Below are positions 20,364-29,425 of a DNA stretch of 64,000 nucleotides, one piece after another. Numbering within the stretch: the stretch's first letter is position 1; each line of letters begins with the position of its first letter. A program made the position numbers and the translations under genes. Under the pieces are notes generated by a model that saw nothing but the letters and a program-made list of their open reading frames with translations, was not told where the DNA came from and ran no database searches. Location of the stretch: the NCBI RefSeq assembly GCF_009296165.1, contig NZ_VUAZ01000105.1:1-64000 (forward strand), in the 5' to 3' direction. Origin of the DNA: Pseudomonas kitaguniensis (lineage in GTDB: Bacteria; Pseudomonadota; Gammaproteobacteria; Pseudomonadales; Pseudomonadaceae).

Positions 20364-21551
20364 ATGGAAACCGTTCACGCAAAACCCAACACCAGCGTTT
20401 GGCTGATGCTCAGCATTGTAATGGTCGCCCTTAACCTGCGCCCATCAATGGCCGCCATCGGGCCTTTGTTGTCATCGATTCGTGGCGAGGTGCCGCTGAG
20501 CTTCAGCGGCGCGGCGTTGCTGACCATGCTGCCGGTAATGGCCATGGGCTTGGCGATGTTCTTCGGCATGGGCCTGGCCAAGCGTTTTGGCGAGCACCGC
20601 AGCACAGTGCTGTCGTTGCTGGTGATTGGACTGGCCACACTGTCACGGCTGTTTGTGGATTCGGCCTCGGCGCTGATCGCCAGCGCCATTGCGGCCGGTG
20701 TCGGTATTGCGCTGATCCAGGCCTTGATGCCGGCGCTGATCAAGACACACTTTCGCAACAACGTTTCGCTGTTCATGGGCGTTTACGTCACCGCCATCAT
20801 GGGTGGTGCAGCGCTGGCGGCTGCGTTCGCACCTTTTGTGCAACTACACACCGGCAGTTGGCGCATCGGCCTGGCAATCTGGGCGGCACTCGCGTTGCTG
20901 GCACTGATGTTCTGGTCGGCACAGCGTTCGGCAATGCCTGCATTACCGCAAACCGATTGCGGCCCGCAAGAAGCGTTTTTCGGGAATCGCCGGGCATGGT
21001 TGCTGGCGATCTTTTTCGGCCTCGGTACGGCGTCCTACACCTGCGTGCTCGCGTGGCTGGCGCCGTACTACGTAGAGCTGGGCTGGAGCGAGCAGAACGC
21101 CGGTTTGCTGTTGGGTTTCTTGACCGCGATGGAAGTGGTGTCCGGGCTGGTGACACCGGCTATCGCCAACCGTCGTCAGGATAAACGCGGCGTGGTTGCC
21201 GTGCTGCTGGTTCTGATCATCCTCGGCTTTTGCGGGCTGATTTTAAGCCCGCAACACATGAGCCTGCTGTGGCCGTGCCTGCTCGGCTTGGGTATTGGCG
21301 GTTTGTTCCCGATGAGCCTGATTCTGTCCCTCGACCACTTGAACAACCCGCGCCGCGCCGGTGGCTTGACCGCGTTTGTGCAAGGCATTGGTTACCTGAT
21401 TGCTGGCCTGTCGCCACTTCTTGCCGGGATGATCCGCGACCAATTGGGCAGCTTCGAATGGGCCTGGTGGTCGCTGACGGCGGTAATCGCGGTGATGCTG
21501 GTGATCGTCACGCGGTTTAACCCAAAGCATTACGCGCAACATATCCGCTGA
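20364..21551 (+). CDS. MFS transporter, CynX/NimT family
   Basis: A 395-residue, 12-helix MFS protein. The N-terminal LMLSIVMVALNLRPSMAAIGPLLSSI and FGMGLAKRFGEHRS (motif A) match the cyanate/nitroimidazole (CynX/NimT) branch, which is dominated by exporters of small molecules. The start is taken as ATG 20364 with AAGG upstream; the frame also opens at TTG 20343. It is followed by a LysR gene on the same strand. Substrate unknown. Confidence 0.82.
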   Translation: METVHAKPNTSVWLMLSIVMVALNLRPSMAAIGPLLSSIRGEVPLSFSGAALLTMLPVMAMGLAMFFGMGLAKRFGEHRSTVLSLLVIGLATLSRLFVDSASALIASAIAAGVGIALIQALMPALIKTHFRNNVSLFMGVYVTAIMGGAALAAAFAPFVQLHTGSWRIGLAIWAALALLALMFWSAQRSAMPALPQTDCGPQEAFFGNRRAWLLAIFFGLGTASYTCVLAWLAPYYVELGWSEQNAGLLLGFLTAMEVVSGLVTPAIANRRQDKRGVVAVLLVLIILGFCGLILSPQHMSLLWPCLLGLGIGGLFPMSLILSLDHLNNPRRAGGLTAFVQGIGYLIAGLSPLLAGMIRDQLGSFEWAWWSLTAVIAVMLVIVTRFNPKHYAQHIR

Positions 21552-21688
21552 CGTCGTGTTGCCAACATAATTTGTCCCACGCCAAACATAGAAATCCCCT
21601 ACAGCGCTTTCTATTGGCACGACCGTTCCGTTAAGCTTTTGCCCTTGTCGCGCGCTGCCTCAGTGCCAGGGATTACCGGACGGAATGG

Positions 21689-22624
21689 ATGCTAAACAGT
21701 AATTTGCTCAGAAAGCTCGATATGCAGGACTTGATGGTGTTTATCGCCGTCTACGACCAGAGCAGCGTTACCGAGGTGTCTGAAACGCTGTTCGTCAGCC
21801 AGTCGACCGTGAGCTACAGCCTGAAAAAACTGCGCACCAGTTTTGAGGATGAGCTGTTTATCAACACGCGTGCGGGCATGCGCCCTACGGATAAAGCCAC
21901 CACCATGTACGGGCATGTGCAGGAGATCCTCAAAAGCATCAACCTGTGCCACGCCGGTCGCAAGGGCTTCGACCCGGCGCACACGGCCGTGACCTTCAAC
22001 GTGTGCGCGCCGGAATACTTCGAACAGTTGATTTTGCCGCGCCTGTTGAAAAACTTCGACCGCGCCGACCTGCCCGTGATCGTCAATGTGCAGAAGCTGG
22101 AAGCCGAGATCCCCGCCAACGACCTTCGCGAAGGCCGCCTGGACCTGGTGATCGGCTTCGGCCCGCACTTTCACCGCGCCCACAAAGAGTTCAAAACGCA
22201 GAGGCTGCTGGAGGACGACTTGGTGTGTGTGTTCGATAAACGTTGGGCACCGCAGGCACCGGCGTTCAGCCTGGAGGCGTTCGCCGAGCGGCGCCACGTG
22301 TTCCCCACGCCGTGGACCTCTGACACCAACATGATCGACGGCTGGCTCGCACGCCAGTCTCATAAACGTCAGGTAATCGCCCGGGCCAACAGCTACAGCG
22401 CAGCGCTGAAGATGATCACCGGCACCGACTTTATCCTCACCCTGCCCCGCCGGGTGCAACAGCAATTGGCGCCGGCGACGGTGTTCGGCCATTGCGAAGC
22501 CCCCGAGGGTTTACCGGGGTTCACCCTGGACATGCACTGGAACCCGACCAGTGCGCAAGACAGCGCCAATACGTGGTTCAGAGAGCAAGTGGTAAAAGTC
22601 TGCGCGGACCCAGCGTTAGTTTAA
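21689..22624 (+). CDS. LysR family transcriptional regulator
   Basis: A 311-residue LysR protein. The helix-turn-helix lies at residues about 15-70 (LMVFIAVYDQSSVTEVSETLFVSQSTVSYSLKKLR), with the substrate-binding domain after residue 90. The NodD/LinR-like layout (DMQDLMVFIAVYD, and SYSLKKLR rather than SxxIxxLE) distinguishes it from the other three LysR proteins here. It may regulate the upstream CynX-type carrier (137 nt away). Effector unknown. Confidence 0.87.
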   Translation: MLNSNLLRKLDMQDLMVFIAVYDQSSVTEVSETLFVSQSTVSYSLKKLRTSFEDELFINTRAGMRPTDKATTMYGHVQEILKSINLCHAGRKGFDPAHTAVTFNVCAPEYFEQLILPRLLKNFDRADLPVIVNVQKLEAEIPANDLREGRLDLVIGFGPHFHRAHKEFKTQRLLEDDLVCVFDKRWAPQAPAFSLEAFAERRHVFPTPWTSDTNMIDGWLARQSHKRQVIARANSYSAALKMITGTDFILTLPRRVQQQLAPATVFGHCEAPEGLPGFTLDMHWNPTSAQDSANTWFREQVVKVCADPALV

Positions 22625-22650
22625 GCGCCCTCGCCGCCGCTTAATTGCGC

Positions 22651-23013
22651 TCAGCCGATCGCGACTTTGCTGTAGGAGTCGCGGTCCATGTCTACCAGCA
22701 GCACACTCAGCTGAACCTGTATATCCGCTGGCCAGTCGCCCATATCCTGCAACACCGCCAGCAGGCTTTCCGACAGTTGCTTTTTGACCTGAGGTGAGCG
22801 CCCGCTGAGCAACGACAGTTTTAACGCGATAAAACCGCGCGGCGCGATGGACGTGCCGACCTGGAAACTCTCAAGCTTGATTGCGCGGCTTTTGATATCG
22901 AACTCGGCACCGAACTGCCCGGACGCCATCAGCACGTTGTTGAGCCGCAACAGGGTTTTTTCGACGGCAAGGTCCGGCAGGTTGGCGGTGTACTCCAGAT
23001 GCAAGTGCGGCAT
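22651..23013 (-). CDS. 5-carboxymethyl-2-hydroxymuconate Delta-isomerase family protein
   Basis: A 120-residue tautomerase-superfamily protein. It begins MPHLHLEYT, so Pro1 (after Met removal) is the catalytic base, and LESFQVG plus FIALKLSLLSGRSPQVKKQLSE match the CHMI (HpaF/HpcD) family. CHMI acts in homoprotocatechuate breakdown. The rest of the hpa pathway is absent here, so its substrate in this strain is open. A divergent or regulatory role for the neighbouring LysR genes is possible. Confidence 0.85.
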   Translation of the reverse strand: MPHLHLEYTANLPDLAVEKTLLRLNNVLMASGQFGAEFDIKSRAIKLESFQVGTSIAPRGFIALKLSLLSGRSPQVKKQLSESLLAVLQDMGDWPADIQVQLSVLLVDMDRDSYSKVAIG

Positions 23014-23126
23014 GAAAGCTCCTGATGGTTGTGGGAATAGAGTGGTACGTATAGCACAAGGCCAAACCGGCCCCGCGCGCGTGCCGTGTGAAGGCGGCGT
23101 CGGTGGGCCTGCCTGATGAGGCTATT

Positions 23127-24053
23127 TCACGAGGTTGCCGCCAGCGTCTCGCGCTGGCTCATGAACGCTTCCAGCCGCGAGCGCATCCAGCGTTCCGCCG
23201 GGTCGGTGTCGACGTGGCTGAGCCAGACCATCGACAAATCGAGGGTCGGCGTTTCGAACGGAAACGCCTCGCAAAACAACTTCCCCCCGGCGGCCATGGC
23301 GTGTGCGGTGTAGTCCGGCAGGCTGGCGATCATGTCGGTGCCGGCAAGCAGCGCCGGCAGCGCGCTGTATTGCGGCACCGACAGCACCACGTGACGCTTG
23401 CGGCCAATTTCTGCCAGCCATTCATCGGCAAACCCGGACACGTTGGCGGTGTGGGACACCAGCACATGCGGCCGTGCGCAATATTCGTCGAGGGTCAGCG
23501 GTGTGTCCGAAGCATCGGCACGCAACAGGCACGGCCGTATATGCCGCAACAATTTGCGTTTGGCATTCGCCGGCAGGCCGCGTGTCTGGGTGATGCCAAC
23601 GGTAATATCGCCGGACGCCAGCAGGTCCGGGATGCGCCAGTAATCAACGTGCTGCACCACGAACACCACCGACGGCGCTTCCTGGCGCAAGGCCCGCAGC
23701 AACGGCGGCAGCAGGCCGAACTCAACGTCATCGGACAGGCCGATGCGAAAGGTCATGGTGCTGATGGATGGGTCAAAATCGTGGGTCAGGCTTAGCGCCG
23801 ACGACAATGAATCAAGGGCCGGCGACAGGTGTTTGATGATCTCTTCTGCGCGGGCGGTAGGCTCCATGCGATGGCCGACGCGAATGAACAGCGGGTCATT
23901 GAACAGCGTGCGCAGCCGGTTCAGGGCAGAACTGATGGTCGGCTGGCCGAGAAACAGCTTCTCTGCCACACGGGTTACATTGCGTTCGAGCATCAATGTT
24001 TCAAAGACCACCATCAGATTGATGTCGGCCTTGCGTAATTCATTGCGATTCAT
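23127..24053 (-). CDS. LysR family transcriptional regulator
   Basis: A 308-residue LysR protein. Start ATG 24053 gives MNRNELRKADINLMVVFETLMLERNVTRVAEKLFLGQPTIS as DNA-binding domain; the frame extends upstream to 24134 without LysR character. The C-terminal domain has the usual alpha/beta pattern (FRIGLSDDVEFGLLPPLLRALR). The nearest possible target is the tautomerase gene beyond its stop. A REP doublet lies upstream. Confidence 0.87.
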   Translation of the reverse strand: MNRNELRKADINLMVVFETLMLERNVTRVAEKLFLGQPTISSALNRLRTLFNDPLFIRVGHRMEPTARAEEIIKHLSPALDSLSSALSLTHDFDPSISTMTFRIGLSDDVEFGLLPPLLRALRQEAPSVVFVVQHVDYWRIPDLLASGDITVGITQTRGLPANAKRKLLRHIRPCLLRADASDTPLTLDEYCARPHVLVSHTANVSGFADEWLAEIGRKRHVVLSVPQYSALPALLAGTDMIASLPDYTAHAMAAGGKLFCEAFPFETPTLDLSMVWLSHVDTDPAERWMRSRLEAFMSQRETLAATS

Positions 24054-24144
24054 TCGGCGCTCGCCCCATTCCCCAAGACAGCCCGCAGTGTAGAAAGCCC
24101 GCGGGGCTGCGTCTATTAGACGGCGCGAAAACACCCACGGTCCA

Positions 24145-24232
24145 CTGTGGGAGCGGGCTTGCTCGCGATGGCATCAACTGGGTGTTCCTGATGGTCCGAG
24201 GTGCCGCCATCGCGAGCAAGCCCGCTTCCACA
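24145..24232. repeat. REP doublet (REPIN)
   Basis: Inverted pair of REP cores (TGTGGGAGCGGGCTTGCTCG and its complement, the right arm with one change, GCTTCCAC), about 45 nt apart, between the LysR gene and a small gene at 24285. Confidence 0.87.
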
Positions 24233-24284
24233 TTTGACTGAGTTCGGCTCGTAGGATGGCGAGCGATCGAGCGGGTTGGGGCGA

Positions 24285-24428
24285 TCAGGGTTTGAGCGGG
24301 CGCTCCTGATCTTGCTCGGAAAGCTCCGTGCCGTCGTCCGGGTGCTTCCAGGTCTGGGGCTTTTCTTCCTCACGCTGCCGGGGTTGCTCGCGCGTGGGCT
24401 CATCATGCGGTTTGTGTTCGTCAGCCAT
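24285..24428 (-). CDS. Small hydrophilic protein, 47 residues
   Basis: An open frame MADEHKPHDEPTREQPRQRE... ending LSEQDQERPLKP, entirely charged and without hydrophobic segments, so probably a disordered cytosolic peptide. The ribosome binding site AGGGAGG directly before ATG 24428 is one of the strongest in the window, which supports real translation. Function unknown. Confidence 0.65.
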   Translation of the reverse strand: MADEHKPHDEPTREQPRQREEEKPQTWKHPDDGTELSEQDQERPLKP

Positions 24429-24600
24429 TGGCACCTCCCTTCATCAAGCATTGATCAGCATTTCAAGCATAGATCAGGCGCGGGATTTTGGAGGTGTGGC
24501 TGGATTGATAGCCTGCACGCATCAATCCATCCAAATTACTCACTTATCATTTCTAAATGTGTCAGCCACTATCCGCGGTCTTAAGCGAAACAAGCACTTT

Positions 24601-24608
24601 AAAAAGAA
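24601..24608 (+). promoter_or_regulatory. A-rich Hfq/Crc-type motif upstream of the MFS carrier
   Basis: AAAAAGAA fits the AAnAAnAA catabolite-control motif and sits just upstream of the TGGAG ribosome binding site of the carrier at 24627. In pseudomonads Hfq with Crc binds such sites and blocks translation when preferred carbon sources are present. Weaker than the sites at opdH and tctC. Confidence 0.4.
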
Positions 24609-24626
24609 CGCTGGAGACACAAAACC

Positions 24627-25931
24627 ATGACTAGCCCTTCCCGGCCCGATTCTGCCCGCTCGAAAGTTGGTGCGGTTTTCCGCGTAACTTCCGGTAACTT
24701 CCTCGAACAGTTCGATTTCTTTCTGTTCGGCTTCTACGCCACCTACATCGCCGCAGCGTTCTTCCCCGCCGCCAATGAGTTCGCGTCATTGATGATGACC
24801 TTCGCCGTGTTCGGCGCCGGCTTCCTGATGCGTCCACTCGGCGCGATTATCTTGGGTGCTTACATCGATGATGTCGGTCGCCGCAAAGGGTTGATCGTGA
24901 CCTTGTCGATCATGGCCAGCGGCACGCTGTTGATCGTGCTGGTGCCGGGTTATCAAACCATCGGCCTGTGGGCACCGCTGCTGGTATTGCTGGGTCGCTT
25001 GCTGCAAGGCTTTTCGGCCGGTGCGGAACTGGGCGGTGTGTCGGTTTACCTCTCCGAAATGGCCACGCCAGGCCGCAAGGGTTTCTACACCAGCTGGCAA
25101 TCGGGCAGCCAACAGATCTCCATCGTGGTCGCCGCTGCACTTGGCTATGGCCTGAACGTGTGGATGGAACCTGCGGTGGTTGCCGATTGGGGCTGGCGCA
25201 TTCCGTTTGCCGTCGGTTGCGTGATCATCCCGTTCATCTTCGTGCTGCGCCGTAACCTGCAGGAAACCGAAGAGTTCGCCAACCGCACGCATCGCCCCAC
25301 CATGCGCGAAGTGCTGGCCACGTTGGCGAAAAACTGGACGATGGTGATTGGCGGCATGCTGATGGTGGCCATGACCACCACCGCGTTCTACCTGATCACC
25401 GTGTACGCGCCGACTTTCGGCAAAACCGTATTGAAACTGAGCACCTCGGATGCCCTGCTGGTGACGCTGCTGGTGGCGGTGTCGAACTTTGTCTGGCTGC
25501 CGATTGGCGGCACCTTGAGCGACCGCTTCGGCCGCAAGCCGGTGTTGGTCGCCATGACCGCGCTGACCGTCCTCACCGCCTACCCTGCGCTGTCGTATGT
25601 GGTGAACGCGCCGAGCTTCGCGCACATGCTCGAAACCCTGCTGTGGTTCTCGTTCCTGTACGGCATGTACAACGGCGCAATGATCCCGGCACTGACCGAA
25701 ATCATGCCGGTGGAAGTACGCGTGGCGGGTTTCTCGCTGGCGTATAGCCTGGCCACCGCGATTTTTGGCGGGTTCACCCCGGCGATCTCGACCTGGTTCA
25801 TTCACATCACCGAAGACAAGGCCTCACCGGCCTACTGGATGATGTTTGCCGCGCTGTGCGCCCTGTGCTCGACCCTTGCGCTGTATCGCCGCGCTAACGC
25901 CCGTGGGCAAGTGATGCAGGGGGCGGCGTGA
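24627..25931 (+). CDS. MFS proton symporter for tri/dicarboxylates (CitA/TcuC-like, MHS family)
   Basis: A 434-residue, 12-helix carrier of the metabolite:H+ symporter family. [42 protein letters not shown] (motif A) and [24 protein letters not shown] closely follow citrate/tricarballylate carriers. The start is ATG 24627 after TGGAGACAC. Its stop codon overlaps the start of the binding-protein gene at 25931, so the two are translationally coupled. Citrate or tricarballylate is the likely substrate by family. Confidence 0.83.
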   Translation: MTSPSRPDSARSKVGAVFRVTSGNFLEQFDFFLFGFYATYIAAAFFPAANEFASLMMTFAVFGAGFLMRPLGAIILGAYIDDVGRRKGLIVTLSIMASGTLLIVLVPGYQTIGLWAPLLVLLGRLLQGFSAGAELGGVSVYLSEMATPGRKGFYTSWQSGSQQISIVVAAALGYGLNVWMEPAVVADWGWRIPFAVGCVIIPFIFVLRRNLQETEEFANRTHRPTMREVLATLAKNWTMVIGGMLMVAMTTTAFYLITVYAPTFGKTVLKLSTSDALLVTLLVAVSNFVWLPIGGTLSDRFGRKPVLVAMTALTVLTAYPALSYVVNAPSFAHMLETLLWFSFLYGMYNGAMIPALTEIMPVEVRVAGFSLAYSLATAIFGGFTPAISTWFIHITEDKASPAYWMMFAALCALCSTLALYRRANARGQVMQGAA

Positions 25932-26689
25932 TGAGCGCGCTGCGCAACGCACTGACGGCCCTGGCCCTCGGCGCCCTGGCGCTGACGGCACAGGCGGAAG
26001 AACTCAAGGTGATGACCTCGGGCGGTTTTACTGCCGCCTATCAATTGCTCGGCCCGCAATACGCCAAGCAAAGCGGCGATACGCTCCAGACCTTCCTCGG
26101 CCCGTCAATGGGCAAGGCGCCGGAAGCGATTCCCAACCGCCTGGCACGTGGCGAACACGCTGATGTGGTGATCATGGTCGGCTACGCATTGGATGACTTG
26201 ATCAAACAGGGCAAGGTCGACAAGGCCTCGCGCGTGGAACTGGCGGATTCGCGCATCGGCATGGTGGTGAAGCAAGGCGCAGCCAAACCTGCGATCGGCA
26301 CCGATGCCGAACTGAAGGCGGTGCTGAGCCAAGCCAAGTCTGTGGCGTATTCGGACAGCGCCAGCGGCGTGTATGTCGAGCAGGAGCTGTTCAAGAAACT
26401 CGGCATGCCGGCCAAAGGCAAGATGATCGAACGCATCCCGGTGGCTTCAGTGGTGGCCAAGGGTGAGTACGAGGTGGGCTTGCAGCAGGTCGCGGAATTG
26501 TTGCCGGTGCCGGGCGTGACGTACGTTGGCAAGATCCCGGAAGACGTGCAATCGGTGACGCGCTTTGCCGCCGGCATTCCGGTTAACGCCGAACACCCGG
26601 CGCAGGCCAAGGCGCTACTGCAATTTATGGCGTCGCCCGAGGCGCAACCGGTGGTGCAATCCACCGGCCTGGACTCGGTATCACGCTGA
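25931..26689 (+). CDS. Periplasmic ModA-like substrate-binding protein
   Basis: A 252-residue protein with a signal peptide (ALTALALGALALTAQA). The remainder has the ModA/PBP type 2 fold: ELKVMTSGGFTAAYQLLGPQY, GEHADVVIMVGYALDDLIKQGKV and SVAYSDSASGVYVEQELFKKLG. It shares the TGATG overlap with the upstream MFS gene (GTG 25928 is an alternative start) and there is no ABC permease or ATPase nearby. It probably binds an organic anion for the carrier or for sensing rather than molybdate. Confidence 0.8.
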   Translation: MSALRNALTALALGALALTAQAEELKVMTSGGFTAAYQLLGPQYAKQSGDTLQTFLGPSMGKAPEAIPNRLARGEHADVVIMVGYALDDLIKQGKVDKASRVELADSRIGMVVKQGAAKPAIGTDAELKAVLSQAKSVAYSDSASGVYVEQELFKKLGMPAKGKMIERIPVASVVAKGEYEVGLQQVAELLPVPGVTYVGKIPEDVQSVTRFAAGIPVNAEHPAQAKALLQFMASPEAQPVVQSTGLDSVSR

Positions 26690-27616
26690 CCGAAACGGCA
26701 TCTCCCGCACTAACCGCTCCAACTCCAGCGCCGCTGGCGGCAAGGTCCGCCCGCGGCGTTTGATCAAGCCCACATTGCGCATCACCTGCGGCTCCACCAG
26801 CGGCACACTCACCAGAATCGGGTGCGTGCCCGCCGGCATCGCAATCGACGGCACCATCGCCACGCCCAACCCCGCCTCCACCAGCCCAATCATCGTGGTC
26901 ACGTGGTGCGTCTCGCAGATACTCGGCTTTTTCACCCGTACACCGCGCAAGGCCTGGTCGAGCAAAAAGCGATTGCCCGAGGTTTTATCCACGGTGATGT
27001 AGTCGTGCTCATAGGCCTCGGCCCAGGCCACGCTTTCACGCTCGGCCAACGGATGATCACGCCGACACGCCAGCACGTAGCGCTCCTGCAACAGCAGCTC
27101 GAATTCCACTTCATCGGACAAGCTGCCGCTGAAACTCACGCCGAAATCCGCCTCACCACTCTCCACCGCATTGCACACCTCGCCCGCGCTGGCATCCAGC
27201 ACGCGCAGGCGAATCTTCGGGTACAGCGTGTGAAACGCAGAGATCACATGGGGCATGAAGTAGTAGGCGGTGGACGGCACACAGGCAATGGTGACGTTGC
27301 CCATACGCGTGGACGCGACATTGCTGATGCCCATCAAGGCAATGTCGAGGTCATCGAGCATGCGCTCGACTTGCGGCAGGAACGCCCGCCCAACCATGGT
27401 CAGGCTGACGCGCCGCGTGGTGCGCTCGAAGAGTTTTACATCCAGCGCAGACTCAAGCTTTTCGATACGCCGGCTGAGCGCGGGCTGCGAAATACGGATC
27501 GCCTCGGCGGCACCGCGAAAACTGCCCTTGTCTACCACGGCGCGGAAGGCTTGGAGGTCGTTGAGGTCGAAGTTGATGATCACGGAAAGGGCCAGTGTGG
27601 TCGATGTGGCGGGCAT
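26681..27616 (-). CDS. LysR family transcriptional regulator
   Basis: A protein of about 311 residues starting MPATSTTLALSVIINFDLNDLQAF; GTG 27583 is a shorter alternative. The helix-turn-helix (AFRAVVDKGSFRGAAEAIRISQPALSRRIEKLE) and effector domain are intact. Its 3' end overlaps the convergent binding-protein gene by 9 nt. The carrier plus binding protein are the obvious candidates for its control, as in TcuR-type loci, but the arrangement is convergent, not divergent. Confidence 0.85.
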   Translation of the reverse strand: MPATSTTLALSVIINFDLNDLQAFRAVVDKGSFRGAAEAIRISQPALSRRIEKLESALDVKLFERTTRRVSLTMVGRAFLPQVERMLDDLDIALMGISNVASTRMGNVTIACVPSTAYYFMPHVISAFHTLYPKIRLRVLDASAGEVCNAVESGEADFGVSFSGSLSDEVEFELLLQERYVLACRRDHPLAERESVAWAEAYEHDYITVDKTSGNRFLLDQALRGVRVKKPSICETHHVTTMIGLVEAGLGVAMVPSIAMPAGTHPILVSVPLVEPQVMRNVGLIKRRGRTLPPAALELERLVREMPFRSA

Positions 27617-27886
27617 TATCGTATGGACGGTCACCGGGCGCCATGCGTGGCTGGGGCCGCGGGGGCTAATAACCCTACTTCAAATATGAAGTCATACATA
27701 TCAGTAGGTTATTTGCCGGCCGGCGCCACACAGTTGCGAAAAAGCGTCAATACTTGCGGCTTGAATGACGCAATCGGAGAGACACACGCACATGGAAACT
27801 TGCCAGAACCCACTCTCGTTTTGGGCAGACGATGACACGCCGGGTAGCCACATCGGTCAGTTGCTTCTTGCAACACGCCAATGGTC

Positions 27887-27907
27887 GAGTAGGATTGAAT
27901 CCTACTC
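27887..27907. promoter_or_regulatory. Perfect palindrome, likely ParD operator
   Basis: GAGTAGGATT, one central G, then AATCCTACTC: a perfect 10-bp inverted repeat, 19 nt upstream of the antitoxin ATG. ParD antitoxins are ribbon-helix-helix dimers that repress their own operon at such sites. Confidence 0.75.
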
Positions 27908-27926
27908 ATCGCCTGCGGACGTTAAA

Positions 27927-28208
27927 ATGCGCTCAACCCAGCAAATGAGCATTACCTTGCCACTCGAAATGGCGGCATTGGTCAAAGCCAAGGTGGCGGC
28001 CGGTGAATATGCGACCGAAAGTGAAGTTATTCGCGACGGCCTGAGGGCGTTGCTGGCGCGTGATCGTGCCATGGAAGACTGGCTGCGTGATCAGGTTATC
28101 CCCGCCGCCGCCGCGCTCAAGGCTGACCCTTGCCGGGCGCTATCCGCCACTCAGGTTCGCGAACACATGGAGGCCAAACGTCAACGCAAAGGCACCGATA
28201 AAGCGTGA
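27927..28208 (+). CDS. parD: ParD-like ribbon-helix-helix antitoxin
   Basis: A 93-residue protein. QQMSITLPLEMAALVKAKVAAGEYATESEVIRDGLRALLARD is the ribbon-helix-helix of the ParD/CopG family (residues about 5-46); the basic, helical tail should wrap the toxin. The start is ATG 27927. The frame is open from 27765 but that part reads through the operator. Its TGA overlaps the GTG of parE, so the pair is coupled. It should autoregulate through the palindrome at 27887-27907. Confidence 0.88.
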   Translation: MRSTQQMSITLPLEMAALVKAKVAAGEYATESEVIRDGLRALLARDRAMEDWLRDQVIPAAAALKADPCRALSATQVREHMEAKRQRKGTDKA

Positions 28209-28540
28209 GTCATTCGGTAGTCTTTTCGCCTGAGGCACTGGCGCAACTGGACGCCCTTGAAAATTTCATCAGCGACGCCGGTTGCCCCCACGTAGCGGCG
28301 CGCTTTATCGACAACCTGATCAACTACTGCGAAAACCTTTCGTTGTTTCCCCTACGCGGTAGCCCCCGTGATGACCTGCACCCCACGTTGCGTATCACTC
28401 ACTATCGGCGCACCACTGTCATCGCCTTTGTAGTGGGCTGCGAGATAAAAACCGTATCGATCCTCGGGGTGTTTTACGGCGGGCAGGATTACGCGACGCT
28501 TTTACAAAATAACGACGCGATGAATAAACAAGGAAGATAA
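28205..28540 (+). CDS. parE: ParE/RelE superfamily toxin
   Basis: A 111-residue protein starting at GTG 28205. SHSVVFSPEALAQLDALENFISDAGCPHVAARFIDNLINYCENLSLFPLRGSPRDDLHPTLRITHY carries the ParE helical hairpin and the GxxRDDL turn; YRRTTVIAFVVGCEIKTVSILGVFYGGQDYATLL is the C-terminal sheet. ParE toxins poison DNA gyrase. The toxin appears intact, so a functional pair is likely. Confidence 0.87.
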   Translation: MSHSVVFSPEALAQLDALENFISDAGCPHVAARFIDNLINYCENLSLFPLRGSPRDDLHPTLRITHYRRTTVIAFVVGCEIKTVSILGVFYGGQDYATLLQNNDAMNKQGR

Positions 28541-28542
28541 AT

Positions 28543-29421
28543 GTGAAGGGCACCGTTTTTTTGTATAGGCCTCTGCGGTGGGGCTTGAGCCTGCTCGGCG
28601 TGATGGGCATTGCAGCCTTGGGCTTTTTCGCCTGGCAAAGTTTTTACCCCGTCAGCGCGGCAGCCGGCTGGAGTGTCAAGACGGTGCACCGCGATGTACC
28701 AAAAGCCGCCTCGCTGATGCCATTGCCGGACGGCTCGTTGATGGTCAGCCAGGAACTCGACGATGCGCAAGGCAGCATCGTGCGCATCCACCCCGATGGG
28801 CACCGTGAAGTGGTGGTGGCCAACCTGTCCAAACCTGACGGCATGTTCGCTGCTCGCGGTGGATGGGTGTTCAGCCAGGAAACCGGTAACGCACCCGTCA
28901 ACTTTCTGAAGGATGGCGTGGTCACTGAGCTGTTTCGCGGCGAAAACGTACAAGGCTTGTGGGTCGAGGGCGATGACCTCTACGCCATCGAAGACCGCAA
29001 GCAAGACGGGCGAATCCTGCGCTATCGCTGGAGCGACCAATCGCTGACCGTGCTGCGCGACCAACTGCACGAAGGCGAGTCCATCACGCGCTGCACCGAT
29101 GGACGAATGCTCTACACAGAAAAGGCAAAGGGCGTGGTGCGCGAACTGACCGATAGCGGCAGTGACCCGGTGGTGCTGGCAGGCTTGAACAAACCGACGT
29201 TCTTGATGTGCGACCAACGCGGCTTGTGGATCAATGAAGACTCGACCCACCGCGCAAGGTTACTGCTGGTGAGCCCGGAGGGAAAACAGCGCACCATCCT
29301 TACGTTTTTAAAGGCGCCGCAGTCCATCGTCGCGACCGGTCGGGGCACCTATCTGTTGGCCGAAGGTGGCCGCAATCGGGTGTTGGAATTAGTGCCCGAC
29401 ACCCGCGCGGTCGCCCCTTGA
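28543..29421 (+). CDS. Membrane-anchored beta-propeller (SMP-30/gluconolactonase-like) protein
   Basis: A 292-residue protein starting at GTG 28543 right behind parE, with GGAAG upstream. One transmembrane segment (residues about 12-32, WGLSLLGVMGIAALGFFAW) anchors a periplasmic domain. Repeating blades (SLMPLPDGSLMVSQE, VVVANLSKPDGMF, NVQGLWVEGDDLYAIED, RCTDGRMLYTEK, LCGLWINED-like) suggest a 6-bladed propeller of the SMP-30/NHL type. Catalytic metal ligands cannot be fixed by eye. Substrate unknown. Confidence 0.7.
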   Translation: MKGTVFLYRPLRWGLSLLGVMGIAALGFFAWQSFYPVSAAAGWSVKTVHRDVPKAASLMPLPDGSLMVSQELDDAQGSIVRIHPDGHREVVVANLSKPDGMFAARGGWVFSQETGNAPVNFLKDGVVTELFRGENVQGLWVEGDDLYAIEDRKQDGRILRYRWSDQSLTVLRDQLHEGESITRCTDGRMLYTEKAKGVVRELTDSGSDPVVLAGLNKPTFLMCDQRGLWINEDSTHRARLLLVSPEGKQRTILTFLKAPQSIVATGRGTYLLAEGGRNRVLELVPDTRAVAP

Positions 29422-29425
29422 CAGG

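Noticed and set aside
25931..26689. Molybdate uptake (modA) assignment
   Set aside because: No modB, modC or molybdenum-cofactor genes nearby; coupling to an organic-acid carrier argues for another ligand.
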